Part shown: positions 52,222 through 61,483 of the stretch, piece by piece
Layout: each line of letters starts with the position of its first letter
Position numbering within the stretch: the first letter of the stretch is position 1
Origin: Clostridium_AW sp040797845
GTDB lineage: Bacteria > Bacillota > Clostridia > Clostridiales > Clostridiaceae
NCBI GenBank assembly: GCA_040797845.1
Contig: JBFNFA010000011.1
Location: 1 to 64,000, forward strand
DNA length: 64,000 nt
Direction: 5' to 3'
The notes under the pieces: generated by a model
Seen by the model: only the letters and a program-made list of their open reading frames with translations
Databases searched by the model: none
Told to the model about the DNA's origin: nothing
Position numbers and translations under genes: made by a program

Positions 52222-52932
52222 GTGGACGACGATAAGCTAACATTAATAGATCATTTAGGAGAACTCAGAAAAAGACTTTTTATAATGATATTTGCTGTAG
52301 TAATAACTAGCGGTGTAAGTTATTACTTTGTTGAGGGATTAGTTAAGGAGTTAGTTAACTATACTGATTACTTAGACTTTGTTTATTTAACTCCTTCTGA
52401 ACTTTTTCTTACCTGTGTGAAAATATCTATAATCATGGGTATTGTATTATCTTCCCCAATTTTATTGAGGCAAATTTGGCTTTTTCTTAAACCAGGTTTA
52501 ACTAAAAGAGAACGAAGATATATAACTGTGTCCTTATTTGGAGGAATATTATTTTTCTCAGCAGGGGTAGTATTTGCATATCTAATGGTTATACCAGTAA
52601 CTATGAAGTTTTTTACAGGCTTTAATTTAGATGGCATAACACCTACTATTTCTTTTAGAAGTTATGTAGATTTTATATGCTCTCTACTTTTAGCTTTTGG
52701 TATTGTATTCGAAATGCCTATACTATCTGTACTATTAACTAAATTTGGCTTAATCAACTCAAAGCTTTTAATAAAAAATAGAAAAGTTGTAATCTTAGCC
52801 ATATTTATAGTGGCTGCTATTATAACTCCACCTGATGTAATATCCCAATTGCTTTTAGCCATTCCAATGATAATATTGTTTGAAATAAGCATATGGTTAT
52901 CTGCGATTGTAGGTAGAAAACATAAAGAATAG
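52222..52932 (+). CDS. tatC: Twin-arginine translocase subunit TatC
   Basis: A 236-residue TatC with six helices. Motifs: LIDHLGELRKRLFI, the conserved FLKPGLTKRERR segment and FGIVFEMPIL. TatC recognises the RR signal. GTG start after GGATGGAG, 14 bases downstream of tatA. It is last in the AOR operon and is followed by a strong terminator. Confidence 0.95.
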   Translation: MDDDKLTLIDHLGELRKRLFIMIFAVVITSGVSYYFVEGLVKELVNYTDYLDFVYLTPSELFLTCVKISIIMGIVLSSPILLRQIWLFLKPGLTKRERRYITVSLFGGILFFSAGVVFAYLMVIPVTMKFFTGFNLDGITPTISFRSYVDFICSLLLAFGIVFEMPILSVLLTKFGLINSKLLIKNRKVVILAIFIVAAIITPPDVISQLLLAIPMIILFEISIWLSAIVGRKHKE

Positions 52933-52936
52933 TTTA

Positions 52937-52974
52937 AAAACCCTTAAGGCAAATTGTCCTTAAGGGTTTTTTAT
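52937..52974 (+). terminator. Terminator of the AOR-tat operon
   Basis: AAAACCCTTAAGG..CCTTAAGGGTTTTTTATT, a strong stem with T-tract. Confidence 0.9.
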
Positions 52975-53070
52975 TATGTTCCTATATATTCTTGTTAAAT
53001 AAAATTAATAAAATACTTCATAATTACATAACATAACTTTAGAATTTTTAAATTTAAAGGAGTGTTATAT

Positions 53071-53301
53071 ATGAGTGTTAAATCCTATTCTTTTAGGGAT
53101 GAAGATGGCAATTTAGTAAAATACAATGTAAAGGAATTTCTTTCAGTGAATAAAAAGGACTATGTGCTAATGTCCCCTGAAAATGACGTTTCTCATTTAG
53201 AAGTGTATAAATTTAGCATGCAAGATGGAAATGAATGTTTAGAATTAGTAGATAATGAGCAAGAATTATCCCAAATAAAATCTGTTTCAAAGCTTATGTA
53301 A
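53071..53301 (+). CDS. DUF1292-like small protein
   Basis: A 76-residue acidic protein similar to the DUF1292 family (YrzB type): the FRDEDGNLVKYNVKEFLSVN start, YVLMSPEN, and an acidic VYKF/CLELVDNEQEL tail. The function is unknown. The frame opens at GTG 53062, but AAAGGAG overlaps it; ATG 53071 is correctly spaced. Own terminator downstream. Confidence 0.75.
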   Translation: MSVKSYSFRDEDGNLVKYNVKEFLSVNKKDYVLMSPENDVSHLEVYKFSMQDGNECLELVDNEQELSQIKSVSKLM

Positions 53302-53316
53302 GTTCTATATGAAAAA

Positions 53317-53364
53317 ACAAGCATTACGATACTCCCTTAGCTTGAGAGTGTATGTAATGCTTGT
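53317..53364. terminator. Terminator after the DUF1292-like gene
   Basis: Long stem ACAAGCATTAC/GTAATGCTTGT with a further inner pairing GATACTC/GAGTGTAT; T-rich on the right. Confidence 0.75.
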
Positions 53365-53446
53365 CCATTTTAAATATATAGTATATTAGTCTACAGCGCA
53401 TTAGCTTATAATGCATTAATTCTCATTCATAATATAGTATATTATA

Positions 53447-54241
53447 TTATCTATAACATTCTGTAACTATCTTCCCAATCATATTATTAAACTCTACCCC
53501 ATCACTGTTATCTACCAAATCCTTAGTTAAAACTACAATGACAATGTCCCCTTCCTTAGAAAAAAGTATTCCTGCATCATGTTCAACTCCTGGAAGGTCT
53601 CCTGTTTTATGTCCAAAAATAATTTCCTTTGGCATCAAAAGAGGAAGTTTATTATTACATTGTTGTTTTATCAGTATGTCCAATATAATATCTTGAGTAT
53701 TAGAAGATAGTTCTGCTACCTTTGAGGAATTTAAATAAGACTCTAATATTATTAAGGTATCCTTAGCTGATGTATAATTATCTAGTCCCCTCTTTTTAGC
53801 TTCTCCATCCATCATTTTTCTTCCAAGTACTGTATCCTTCATTCCTAAATCTCTTACAGTATTATTTATTGAATCCATATTTAAAATATCAATGAGCATA
53901 TTTGTGGCTACATTATCACTTAATATAATCATCAATGTAGCTAAGTCCTTTATAGTTACATTAAGATCTGAATCTAAATCTTTTAATATTCCAAAGCCCC
54001 CTACTTTATCTTCATCTCTTATAGCTACTCTATCTTTAAGATTAATTTCTCCTCTTTCAATCTTTTTAAATAGTTCCAATAAAATTGAAAGCTTTATAAT
54101 ACTTGCTGAAGGAAATACCTCTTCTTCATTATATCCAAAGTATTCTCCTGTATTTTTATTTCTGATTATTACTCCACAAGTACCTTTAAATTTTTCTATT
54201 TCACTTCTAATTTTATCTGTCATTTCATTAAAATTACTCAC
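53447..54241 (-). CDS. Class A beta-lactamase-fold serine hydrolase, cytoplasmic
   Basis: A 264-residue penicillin-recognising fold: the SxxK motif SIIK (near residue 48), SDN in ILSDNVATN, and KTG in GHKTGDLPG. The Glu166-bearing omega loop is replaced by RKMMDGEAKKRG, which may supply a Glu. There is no signal peptide, so it cannot act on periplasmic antibiotics. It is at the end of the transporter/RpiR gene cluster, suggesting a peptidase or amidase role on imported peptide-like compounds. Confidence 0.8.
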   Translation of the reverse strand: MSNFNEMTDKIRSEIEKFKGTCGVIIRNKNTGEYFGYNEEEVFPSASIIKLSILLELFKKIERGEINLKDRVAIRDEDKVGGFGILKDLDSDLNVTIKDLATLMIILSDNVATNMLIDILNMDSINNTVRDLGMKDTVLGRKMMDGEAKKRGLDNYTSAKDTLIILESYLNSSKVAELSSNTQDIILDILIKQQCNNKLPLLMPKEIIFGHKTGDLPGVEHDAGILFSKEGDIVIVVLTKDLVDNSDGVEFNNMIGKIVTECYR

Positions 54242-54267
54242 AGTAACCCCTCCTCTATGAGATTATC

Positions 54268-55572
54268 CTAAAATTTATAGAAGAAAGCAAAGGCTGCTAC
54301 ATACAATAAACTTATTATGGTTATTATTATTCCATTTTTCACTAAAGATTTTAAATCTTTAGATCTAGCAAGTCCCATTTGCCCTACCATGTCACCAGTT
54401 GGGTATGCAAAGGATGTTATTTGAGAACCTACTAATAGTACTATAGCCCAAAGAGTCATTGGGAAATTGAATTGTTGTAGTATTGGTAAAAACATTTCAT
54501 GCATAACTGTTTCTTGAGCAACAGCAGCACCTGAAACTCCAAATATTCCAATTAAAGTACTTACTATCATAAACATTCCTGGTCCACCTGCATTTATAAG
54601 TGGCTTTATAAGTTCTGCTATAGCATCAAAAGCTCCTGACTTAGTTACAAAGTTTAAGAACGGATCATAAAGTACAAATAGTATAAATATCCAGTACATC
54701 TTTGAACTACCTTTAATAATAGCTTTTAAACTATCCTCTGGCTTAAATCCTGCTACATATCCAACTATAAGGGATGTTAATGTAATAACTACAATAACAT
54801 AGGAAGCCCCAGCTTTATTTATAATTCCATATACCATAGAAATCAACATAACTACTAAAAAAGTAATTGTAGCCTTTTTAGATTTTTCATTTTGAACAAA
54901 AGTACTTTCATCCACAATATCTTCTTTACCATAGCTTTCAATGCCTTCATATTTCGCCTGTGTTTTTAAGGATACAAAATAAGTCGTTACTAAAACAATT
55001 ATTGCTAGTGGAATACCTGCGTATAACATATATTTACCATAACTTAATCCTGCTAATCCCATTGTAGTAACTACAGGTGGAGCAAAAGGTCCAATAAATA
55101 TCCCAGCTGCGCCAGCTCCGTGCAATAAAACACCTAGAGCATTCGGTGTAATTCCAAAGCTTGCAACTATAGGAATGATAATAGGAGCCAGTATAGCATT
55201 TCCTCCCGCCATGGAGCCTAATAAAGCAACTACCAAAGTTGAAGACACCATACTAGCGATCATAACCTGCTTTTTACTCTTAACTCCAGTCTTTGTCATT
55301 ACAAAATGAACTAAGTTTTGCGCTACTCCAGTTTGAGTTAATAGCTCACCCAGTCCAGCACCTAAAAGGATTACAAAACCTATTAACCCTAAAAAAGAAC
55401 CTAATCCTTGAGCAATTGCATTACCAAAGTCTATAGGAGTTTGTCCAGTTAAAACCCCTCCTAATACTACGCTCAAAAGTACAACCCATAGCATGTCCTT
55501 TCCTTTAAAGGAAACTATAATGTAGAAAACCAGTGGTAATAGTCCTAGAATTTTAGGTAGTCCAAATATCAT
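54268..55572 (-). CDS. Ion-transporter-superfamily permease (GntP/DcuC/NhaC-like)
   Basis: A 434-residue permease with about eleven to twelve helices. Two related halves each have a re-entrant-like segment: GSMAGGNAILAPIIIPI / FIGPFAPPVVTTMG and GVSGAAVAQETVMHE / SFAYPTGDMVGQMG. The best family guess is a proton- or sodium-coupled carboxylate/amino-acid-derivative transporter. Neighbours (D-aminoacylase, serine hydrolase, RpiR) suggest import of N-acyl-D-amino acids or related compounds. Confidence 0.8.
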   Translation of the reverse strand: MIFGLPKILGLLPLVFYIIVSFKGKDMLWVVLLSVVLGGVLTGQTPIDFGNAIAQGLGSFLGLIGFVILLGAGLGELLTQTGVAQNLVHFVMTKTGVKSKKQVMIASMVSSTLVVALLGSMAGGNAILAPIIIPIVASFGITPNALGVLLHGAGAAGIFIGPFAPPVVTTMGLAGLSYGKYMLYAGIPLAIIVLVTTYFVSLKTQAKYEGIESYGKEDIVDESTFVQNEKSKKATITFLVVMLISMVYGIINKAGASYVIVVITLTSLIVGYVAGFKPEDSLKAIIKGSSKMYWIFILFVLYDPFLNFVTKSGAFDAIAELIKPLINAGGPGMFMIVSTLIGIFGVSGAAVAQETVMHEMFLPILQQFNFPMTLWAIVLLVGSQITSFAYPTGDMVGQMGLARSKDLKSLVKNGIIITIISLLYVAAFAFFYKF

Positions 55573-55626
55573 AATAAATCCTCCTTTGTTATAATTTGCA
55601 ATCTAAAATTTATATAAAATTAAATT

Positions 55627-56472
55627 TTAAACATATATATCATTTTCAAAGCAATTCTTCTCTTTTTCATCCATTTTAGCTAAGGTTTCCTCTTGATTTT
55701 TTGCTCCTACTGCAGTAACAAGAGCATTTAAAGCAGTCATAGCAGCCACATAAGAATAAGTGGATGAACTATTTTTTAGAATTAAAACGCAATTCCCCTT
55801 TACTGCAACAGGTGAACTATGGCTATCAGTAACCACCACTATTTTACATCCTTTATTTTTAAAGAAATTTGTTACATCTGAAGTGAATTTAGTGTATCTA
55901 GAAAAACTAATTGATATTAAAATATCTTCATTATCAATGGTTGATATTTTGTCGTATACATCCATTTGTCCTGGAGAAAGTAGAACTATATTATCCATAA
56001 ACCTACTCAACATAAAATAAAGATAAAATGCTACAGTAAATGTGGATCTAGTTCCAACTATGTATATTCTTTTACCTTTACTCACCAAATCTACAGCCTT
56101 TTGAAAATCTATTTTTAAATTTTCTGAATACATGCTTTGAAGATTAGCTATATTTAGCTCTATAGTCTTTTGTAATATATCTTCTTCATCTCTCAATTCA
56201 GATATAGATTTTTTTATTTCTTTCATCGGTGTAATGTCTTTTTGCATTAAAGATTGTAAAGATTTTTGAAATTCTGCATATCCAGCGTAGCCTAATTCCC
56301 TACAAAATCTTGTTATACTTGAATTACTCACACCCATGCTATCCCCTAACTCTTGGATAGATAAAAACACAATATCTGAATAATTTTCCTTAATATAATC
56401 AGCTATTAGTTTATAAGTTTTTGTGAAACCTGAATACTTTTTCTCAACTATATTAAAAATATTGTCTTCCAT
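55627..56472 (-). CDS. RpiR/MurR-family transcriptional regulator
   Basis: A 281-residue regulator: N-terminal RpiR helix-turn-helix (LGDSMGVSNSSITRFCRELG, SLQ) and C-terminal SIS phosphosugar-binding domain (YIVGTRSTFTVAFYL, ISFSRYTKFT, VTDSHSSPVA). RpiR proteins sense phosphosugars or amino-sugar acids. It is divergent from the D-aminoacylase gene, with two GAAAATAT-type palindromes between, and lies upstream of the transporter gene in the leftward operon. Confidence 0.9.
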   Translation of the reverse strand: MEDNIFNIVEKKYSGFTKTYKLIADYIKENYSDIVFLSIQELGDSMGVSNSSITRFCRELGYAGYAEFQKSLQSLMQKDITPMKEIKKSISELRDEEDILQKTIELNIANLQSMYSENLKIDFQKAVDLVSKGKRIYIVGTRSTFTVAFYLYFMLSRFMDNIVLLSPGQMDVYDKISTIDNEDILISISFSRYTKFTSDVTNFFKNKGCKIVVVTDSHSSPVAVKGNCVLILKNSSSTYSYVAAMTALNALVTAVGAKNQEETLAKMDEKEKNCFENDIYV

Positions 56473-56496
56473 AGGATATCCTCTCCTTATATTTTC

Positions 56497-56510
56497 GAAA
56501 ATATATTTTC
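56497..56510. promoter_or_regulatory. Putative RpiR operator 1
   Basis: GAAAATATATTTTC, a perfect 14-base palindrome just upstream of the rpiR-like gene. Confidence 0.55.
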
Positions 56511-56585
56511 TTTTTTTTAATATTTTAACACATTTTTTTCATTTTGTCAGTAAATTTAAAAATATTTTTACTAATTCTTTGTTTT

Positions 56586-56601
56586 TGAAAATATTTTTTC
56601 A
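56586..56601. promoter_or_regulatory. Putative RpiR operator 2
   Basis: TGAAAATATTTTTTCA (14 of 16 positions palindromic) overlapping the -35 area of the rightward promoter. Confidence 0.5.
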
Positions 56602-56616
56602 TTAGTTGAAAATTTG

Positions 56617-56625
56617 TGATATAAT
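56617..56625 (+). promoter_or_regulatory. Extended -10 promoter of the D-aminoacylase gene
   Basis: TGA-TATAAT, an extended -10 element, 45 bases before the ATG; no good -35, but operator 2 covers that area. Confidence 0.6.
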
Positions 56626-56669
56626 TAATTTAAATATTACTTATATGTTGTTACAAAGGAGGTAAAAAT

Positions 56670-58268
56670 ATGTTTGACATAGTAATAAAAAACGCCCTTA
56701 TTGTAGATGGAAGTGGAAATAAGCCTTTTAAAGGATCCATAGGAATTGAAAAGAATGTAATTAAGAAAATTTGCAGGGAAGATTCTACTTTAGAGGGTAA
56801 AGTAACAATAGATGCTCAAGGAAATGTACTATCTCCTGGATTTATAGATATGCACTCTCATTCAGACAGTTCATTTTTAATCTATAAAGATCTTGAAAGT
56901 AAAATATTCCAAGGTATTACCACAGAACTTGTAGGTAGCTGTGGCATATCCTTAGTTCCCAACAATGATTCCATAAAGAGAGATTTAATAAATTATTGTA
57001 GCTCCCTATGCTACAATACAGATTCAATAAATTTAAACTTTTCTACTTTAAATGAATACGTAAAAAGAGTAAATGAAAATGGACCTTCAATAAACAACCT
57101 TCCTCAAATTGGTCATGGAACTTTAAGAATGACTATAATGGGATTTGAAAACAGAAAACCTACTGATGATGAACTAAATGAAATGAAATATTTATTAGAA
57201 AGAGAATTAAAATCTGGAGCTTGGGGAATGTCTCTAGGATTAGTTTATCCACCAGGAAGCTTTTCAGAAAAAGAGGAGCTAGTAGAATTAGCCAAGGTAT
57301 TAAAAAAATATGATGCCATATTGACTGTTCATATGCGTGGTGAAGGTGATACAGTTTTTGAATCCGTAAAAGAAATGATAGATATAACTAGAGAAAGTAA
57401 TGTTCATTGCCATATTTCACACTTAAAACTTATGGGAAGAAATCAATGGGGACGCGGAAAAGAAATTGTTGATCTAATCAATGAGGCTATTAAAGAAGGA
57501 CTTAATATTTCTTGTGATCAATATCCCTATACAGCATCTTGTACTTCACTTTATCCAATCATTCCAAAAGATGCTCAAGAGGGTGGTATAAAAACTATAA
57601 GAAATACTTTCAATAGCCATAAATGGGAAAGTATTGCCGCTAAAATAGAAGAAAATATATATTCTCGTGGAGGCGGTGATAAGATAGTAGTTTCTTCTGC
57701 AAAAGGAGCTGATGAAAATTATGAAGGATTAAGTTTACTTGAAATATCAAATGAGCTTAACATCTCCTTAGCTGAAGTAGTTAAAAAATTACTTTTAGAA
57801 ACAAAAGGTTCAGCTGTAGTAACTTACTATAGCATGAATGAAGATGATGTAGAGTATATAATGAAGCAAGAAAATATTACTGTTGGAAGTGATGGAGCTG
57901 CCATAGGATTCAATGATTTTAGATTCGGTACTCCTCATCCGAGAAATTTTGGAACATTTCCTAGATACATTAAGATATCTCTAAATAAAAATTTATTGCC
58001 TCTAGAAAAGATAATTTATAAAATAACAGGGCTTCCTGCTAAATTATTAGAACTTAATGATAGGGGCACTATAGAAGTAGGTAAAATAGCTGATTTAGTT
58101 ATAATAAATTTAAACAATATTGAGGATACAGCTACCTTTACTCAGCCTTTTGCTAAGCCTAAAGGTATAGACTATGTTTTAGTAAGTGGAAAAATAGCTA
58201 TTGAAAATAATATTCAAAATAAAGTTTATAATGGTAAAGTATTGTTAAAAACAAAAAATCATAATTAA
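56670..58268 (+). CDS. N-acyl-D-amino-acid deacylase
   Basis: A 532-residue amidohydrolase-superfamily D-aminoacylase: SPGFIDMHSHSDSSF (HxH metal motif), VGSCGISLVP, YPPGSFSEKEELVELA, VHMRGEGD (His), HISHLKLMGRNQWG (His), and GSDGAAIGF (catalytic Asp). It ends with the typical GTIEVGKIADLVI. It hydrolyses N-acyl-D-amino acids to the free D-amino acid. Rightward, divergent from rpiR; monocistronic with its own terminator. Confidence 0.9.
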   Translation: MFDIVIKNALIVDGSGNKPFKGSIGIEKNVIKKICREDSTLEGKVTIDAQGNVLSPGFIDMHSHSDSSFLIYKDLESKIFQGITTELVGSCGISLVPNNDSIKRDLINYCSSLCYNTDSINLNFSTLNEYVKRVNENGPSINNLPQIGHGTLRMTIMGFENRKPTDDELNEMKYLLERELKSGAWGMSLGLVYPPGSFSEKEELVELAKVLKKYDAILTVHMRGEGDTVFESVKEMIDITRESNVHCHISHLKLMGRNQWGRGKEIVDLINEAIKEGLNISCDQYPYTASCTSLYPIIPKDAQEGGIKTIRNTFNSHKWESIAAKIEENIYSRGGGDKIVVSSAKGADENYEGLSLLEISNELNISLAEVVKKLLLETKGSAVVTYYSMNEDDVEYIMKQENITVGSDGAAIGFNDFRFGTPHPRNFGTFPRYIKISLNKNLLPLEKIIYKITGLPAKLLELNDRGTIEVGKIADLVIINLNNIEDTATFTQPFAKPKGIDYVLVSGKIAIENNIQNKVYNGKVLLKTKNHN

Positions 58269-58328
58269 TCATAGTGAATTTTAATATTTTATGATATAAT
58301 ACAGTTATGTAATTACTTATATGAGTTT

Positions 58329-58375
58329 AATGGAACAAAGTCAACAGGGTTTTATTTGTTGGATTTGTTCCATTT
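58329..58375 (+). terminator. Terminator after the D-aminoacylase gene
   Basis: AATGGAACAAA...TTTGTTCCATT with inner CAACA/TGTTG pairing and following T-rich sequence. Confidence 0.75.
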
Positions 58376-58539
58376 ATGTTTTTATTATGGGGTAACAATA
58401 TTCTACAAAAGTACAAGCCTTATGTCTATTTTTATAGAATGTTACATTTCATAGTTGTCATATAAATATGTTTTAAATTGATACCTGTATTATATTTTAA
58501 ATTACAAATTCGAGATTCTGTAATCGAGGTGATGGTATT

Positions 58540-59304
58540 ATGATAAATAATTTAAAATATTTTTTTAGAGGAACACCCGATAACTACAGCTTTCCAATAA
58601 TGAGTACAATGCATATTGTAATACTTTTAGTTGCATTATTAGGAACACTTCTTATTATAAAAAACAAAGATAGCTTTAAAGATTCTAGACTTGCTAAACA
58701 TTTTAAAATTGCAGTAGTTACAGTATTATCAATTCAGCAAATATCCTTATATTTATGGTATGCTTTTTCTGGATATTTTACTATTAAAGAAAGTCTGCCT
58801 CTTTATAATTGTAGAATAGCAATTATATTTACAATTTTGGCTTTTGTAACAAATAAGAATATATTTAAGAACGTTTCTTGTTATTGGGGATTATTAGGTT
58901 CAATCTTTGCATTATTGTTCCCATCTACAGATCCTTTTAATTTTCCACACTATACTTTGCTATCTTTTTTTATAGGTCATATTGTTATGTTGTGGGCTTC
59001 AATATACCTTTTATATGTTGAAAAATATCCTATAACCAAAAAAAGTTTGCACTCTATTTTAATATTTACAAATTTATATAATGTACTTATATATAAATTC
59101 AACATAATCTTTAGTGCTAACTATGGTTATTTAAACGCACCACCATTTAATGTAGATTTACTTTTAAATATGAATCCATTTGCCTATACTATTTTAGCAG
59201 CTTCTGTATTCAATGTGTCCATGATTTTATTCTATATTACAGTAAAGCATATATATATAAATTCTTCTATAGAAATAAATGAAGTTAATTTTACATATTG
59301 TTAA
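58540..59304 (+). CDS. YwaF/TIGR02206-family membrane protein
   Basis: A 254-residue polytopic membrane protein resembling YwaF of Bacillus subtilis. Around six to seven helices; typical segments are LPLYNCRIAIIFTILAF, NFPHYTLLSFFIGHIVMLW and the C-terminal NVSMILFYI. Function unknown. ATG with GAGGTGATGG upstream. Convergent with the flavoenzyme gene, sharing a bidirectional terminator. Confidence 0.82.
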   Translation: MINNLKYFFRGTPDNYSFPIMSTMHIVILLVALLGTLLIIKNKDSFKDSRLAKHFKIAVVTVLSIQQISLYLWYAFSGYFTIKESLPLYNCRIAIIFTILAFVTNKNIFKNVSCYWGLLGSIFALLFPSTDPFNFPHYTLLSFFIGHIVMLWASIYLLYVEKYPITKKSLHSILIFTNLYNVLIYKFNIIFSANYGYLNAPPFNVDLLLNMNPFAYTILAASVFNVSMILFYITVKHIYINSSIEINEVNFTYC

Positions 59305-59323
59305 AATTAATTTCAGCAAAAAC

Positions 59324-59375
59324 AATGGAAGTGTATCAATGTAAATTCTGATACACTTCCATTTATTATTTTTTC
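59324..59375. terminator. Bidirectional terminator
   Basis: Stem AATGGAAGTGTATCA/TGATACACTTCCATT with T-rich flank, between convergent genes. Confidence 0.85.
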
Positions 59376-59381
59376 AACTTA

Positions 59382-61184
59382 TTACTTTTTCAACGCAGCA
59401 CTTTCACCTGCAATTTTACCGAATACTGTTATATCCGCTAATGCATTTCCTCCTAAACGGTTGCTACCGTGGATACCGCCTGTAACCTCACCAGCTGCAT
59501 ATAGACCTGGAATTACATTACCTTTTTTATCTAATGCTTGTGCTTTTTCATTAATTTCTATTCCACCCATTGTATGGTGAACTGTAGGAACACGTGCACC
59601 TGCATAGAATGGAGCAGTATCAATTTTATCAGCAAATAGTGTTCTGCCGAATTTATCTTTTCCACCTTTTTCTACTGCCTTATTAAATTCATCTACTGCT
59701 TTAACAAAGTTAGCAGGATCTACGCCAATTTGTTTTGCTAAGTCCTCAAGGGTATCAGCTTTATAAGCTCTTCCTTGTTCAACAAGCTCATCTATAGATT
59801 CATTGAAATTATTCTTTGTATCTCCTGTTGGATAGGAATGTTTATCAACAATTACCCACATAGAGGCATCCTTTTGCTCCATTAATGCCTTAGTCATAAC
59901 GTCCCTACGAGCACCTTCATCAACAAAACGATTACCATCTTTATTTACAAAAATACGATTTTCAACGCCCTGCTCAATGTTTCCGCTAAGGCTTCCTGTT
60001 TTAGGATCTCCCATTGGAAGTAATTGAATATTATCTAATCCAATAAGATTTGCTCCAACTTTTTCTGCCATAACTAATCCATCACCTGTTGCACCAGGAT
60101 GATTAGTTGTTTTGATTTCAGTAAGTTTAGGCCAATTTTTGTTGTATTTATCTCTCATCTCAACATTTGCTCCAAAACCACCTGTTGCTATAACTACACC
60201 ATTATTAGCTTTAACTATTACATCTCCATCTACACCCTTAGCTTTTACTCCTACCACTCTATTGCCATCCACTAAAAGCTCTGTGACTTCAGTGTCCATA
60301 AGAATTTCTACACCTTCATTTTCATTAATATATTTAAGATAAGTATCTGAAAATCCTGTTCCTAAAGCCGTAGAAGGTTTGTGAGCTCTTGGCCACATTC
60401 CACCTAAAACTGTAAAAACTTTGTCATCAAACTTCATTCCTAGCTTTTCAAGCCATTCAATAGAAGGATATGCATTTTCTACAAGAACTTTGATAAGTTC
60501 AGGTTTACCAAGCTTGTCTCCACCTTCAAATGTTTGAGTATAATGTTTATCTACAGAGTCTTCTATTCCCTGTGCTTTCTGTCTTTTAGGGTCAACTGCA
60601 TTATATGCACCACCGGAGAGTATAGTATTTCCTCCAAGTCTTGGCATTTTTTCTAATACGATGGCTTTAGCACCATTTTGATGTGCAGATACAGCCGCTG
60701 CAAGACCTGCGCCACCCCCACCGATAACTACAACATCAGTGGTATATTCCTTAGTTTCACCTTTAGCTTTTGGATCTTTCTCCTTTTTAACATTAAGGGC
60801 TTCGATGTTTCCATCTGCCGACTTAATTGCCTCAGTAACCGCTGCAAGGATTGCCTTACTTGTAATTGTTGCACCTGATATAGCATCAACTGCTAAAGTT
60901 TGTCCATCAACTATTGCTTTAGGAATTCTCTCAATTGCTGGATCGGATATCCCTGGGCTCTCTTTATGCTCAAGTATCTTTACATTTTTGATTGAAGTAT
61001 CATCAACAGTTACCTCAACTTTTATATCAGCATTATGTCCAGTTTTAGAAGCTGTATAAGTACCTGCTTTAAATGATAATGCTTCTGTCCCTGTAGGTTT
61101 GGATTTACAACCAACTGTAGATATTGCTAATGTCAAACACATAAAAGTAGAAATCATTTTTTTAGTTAATGTTAATTTTTTCAC
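59382..61184 (-). CDS. Lipoprotein flavoenzyme (flavocytochrome c/fumarate reductase-like) with FMN domain
   Basis: A 600-residue secreted reductase: signal and lipobox STVGCKSK (Cys 26); an FMN_bind domain with the covalent-flavinylation motif DAISGATITS (about residues 100-109), target of ApbE; then an FAD_binding_2 domain of the fumarate/urocanate reductase type (VVIGGGGAGLAAAVSAHQNG, RLGGNTILSGG, ATGGFGAN, EVTGGIHGSNRLGGNALAD). It has no heme motif. Anchored outside the membrane, it would reduce an extracellular acceptor using electrons from a membrane flavin carrier. The substrate is unknown. Divergent tetR-like gene with operator. Confidence 0.9.
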   Translation of the reverse strand: MKKLTLTKKMISTFMCLTLAISTVGCKSKPTGTEALSFKAGTYTASKTGHNADIKVEVTVDDTSIKNVKILEHKESPGISDPAIERIPKAIVDGQTLAVDAISGATITSKAILAAVTEAIKSADGNIEALNVKKEKDPKAKGETKEYTTDVVVIGGGGAGLAAAVSAHQNGAKAIVLEKMPRLGGNTILSGGAYNAVDPKRQKAQGIEDSVDKHYTQTFEGGDKLGKPELIKVLVENAYPSIEWLEKLGMKFDDKVFTVLGGMWPRAHKPSTALGTGFSDTYLKYINENEGVEILMDTEVTELLVDGNRVVGVKAKGVDGDVIVKANNGVVIATGGFGANVEMRDKYNKNWPKLTEIKTTNHPGATGDGLVMAEKVGANLIGLDNIQLLPMGDPKTGSLSGNIEQGVENRIFVNKDGNRFVDEGARRDVMTKALMEQKDASMWVIVDKHSYPTGDTKNNFNESIDELVEQGRAYKADTLEDLAKQIGVDPANFVKAVDEFNKAVEKGGKDKFGRTLFADKIDTAPFYAGARVPTVHHTMGGIEINEKAQALDKKGNVIPGLYAAGEVTGGIHGSNRLGGNALADITVFGKIAGESAALKK

Positions 61185-61316
61185 TATTTTCTCCCCTTTG
61201 AAATTTGTATTTTTACTAATAATTATATGTTTTGCTATATATTATTCATATTCTACTCATTATATTTTTATATTTTTCACTTATTTGGCGCCCTTACCAA
61301 TTATGAATTAATTCAC

Positions 61317-61357
61317 TGAACGAGTTCATTATACTTTAATTGTTAATAGTATGTCAA
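61317..61357 (-). promoter_or_regulatory. TetR-operator promoter of the flavoenzyme gene
   Basis: Leftward: -35 TTGACA (61352-61357), 18-base spacer, -10 TATAAT (61328-61333), followed at once by the inverted repeat TGAAC-TC-GTTCA (61317-61328). A near-ideal promoter with an operator just after the -10: a classic repressor arrangement. Confidence 0.8.
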
Positions 61358-61420
61358 TACAATATTTGCTATTTTTGTAACAGAGGTTTTTTATTGGTAA
61401 ATCATCGTAATTTTCTTCAT

Positions 61421-61449
61421 TTTACTTAAAATAGATTATTTGCTATACT
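61421..61449 (+). promoter_or_regulatory. Promoter of the tetR-like gene
   Basis: TTTACT (61421-61426), 17-base spacer, TATACT (61444-61449). Confidence 0.5.
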
Positions 61450-61483
61450 CTATTGTGAAATTAATAAAAATAGGAGAGATTTC

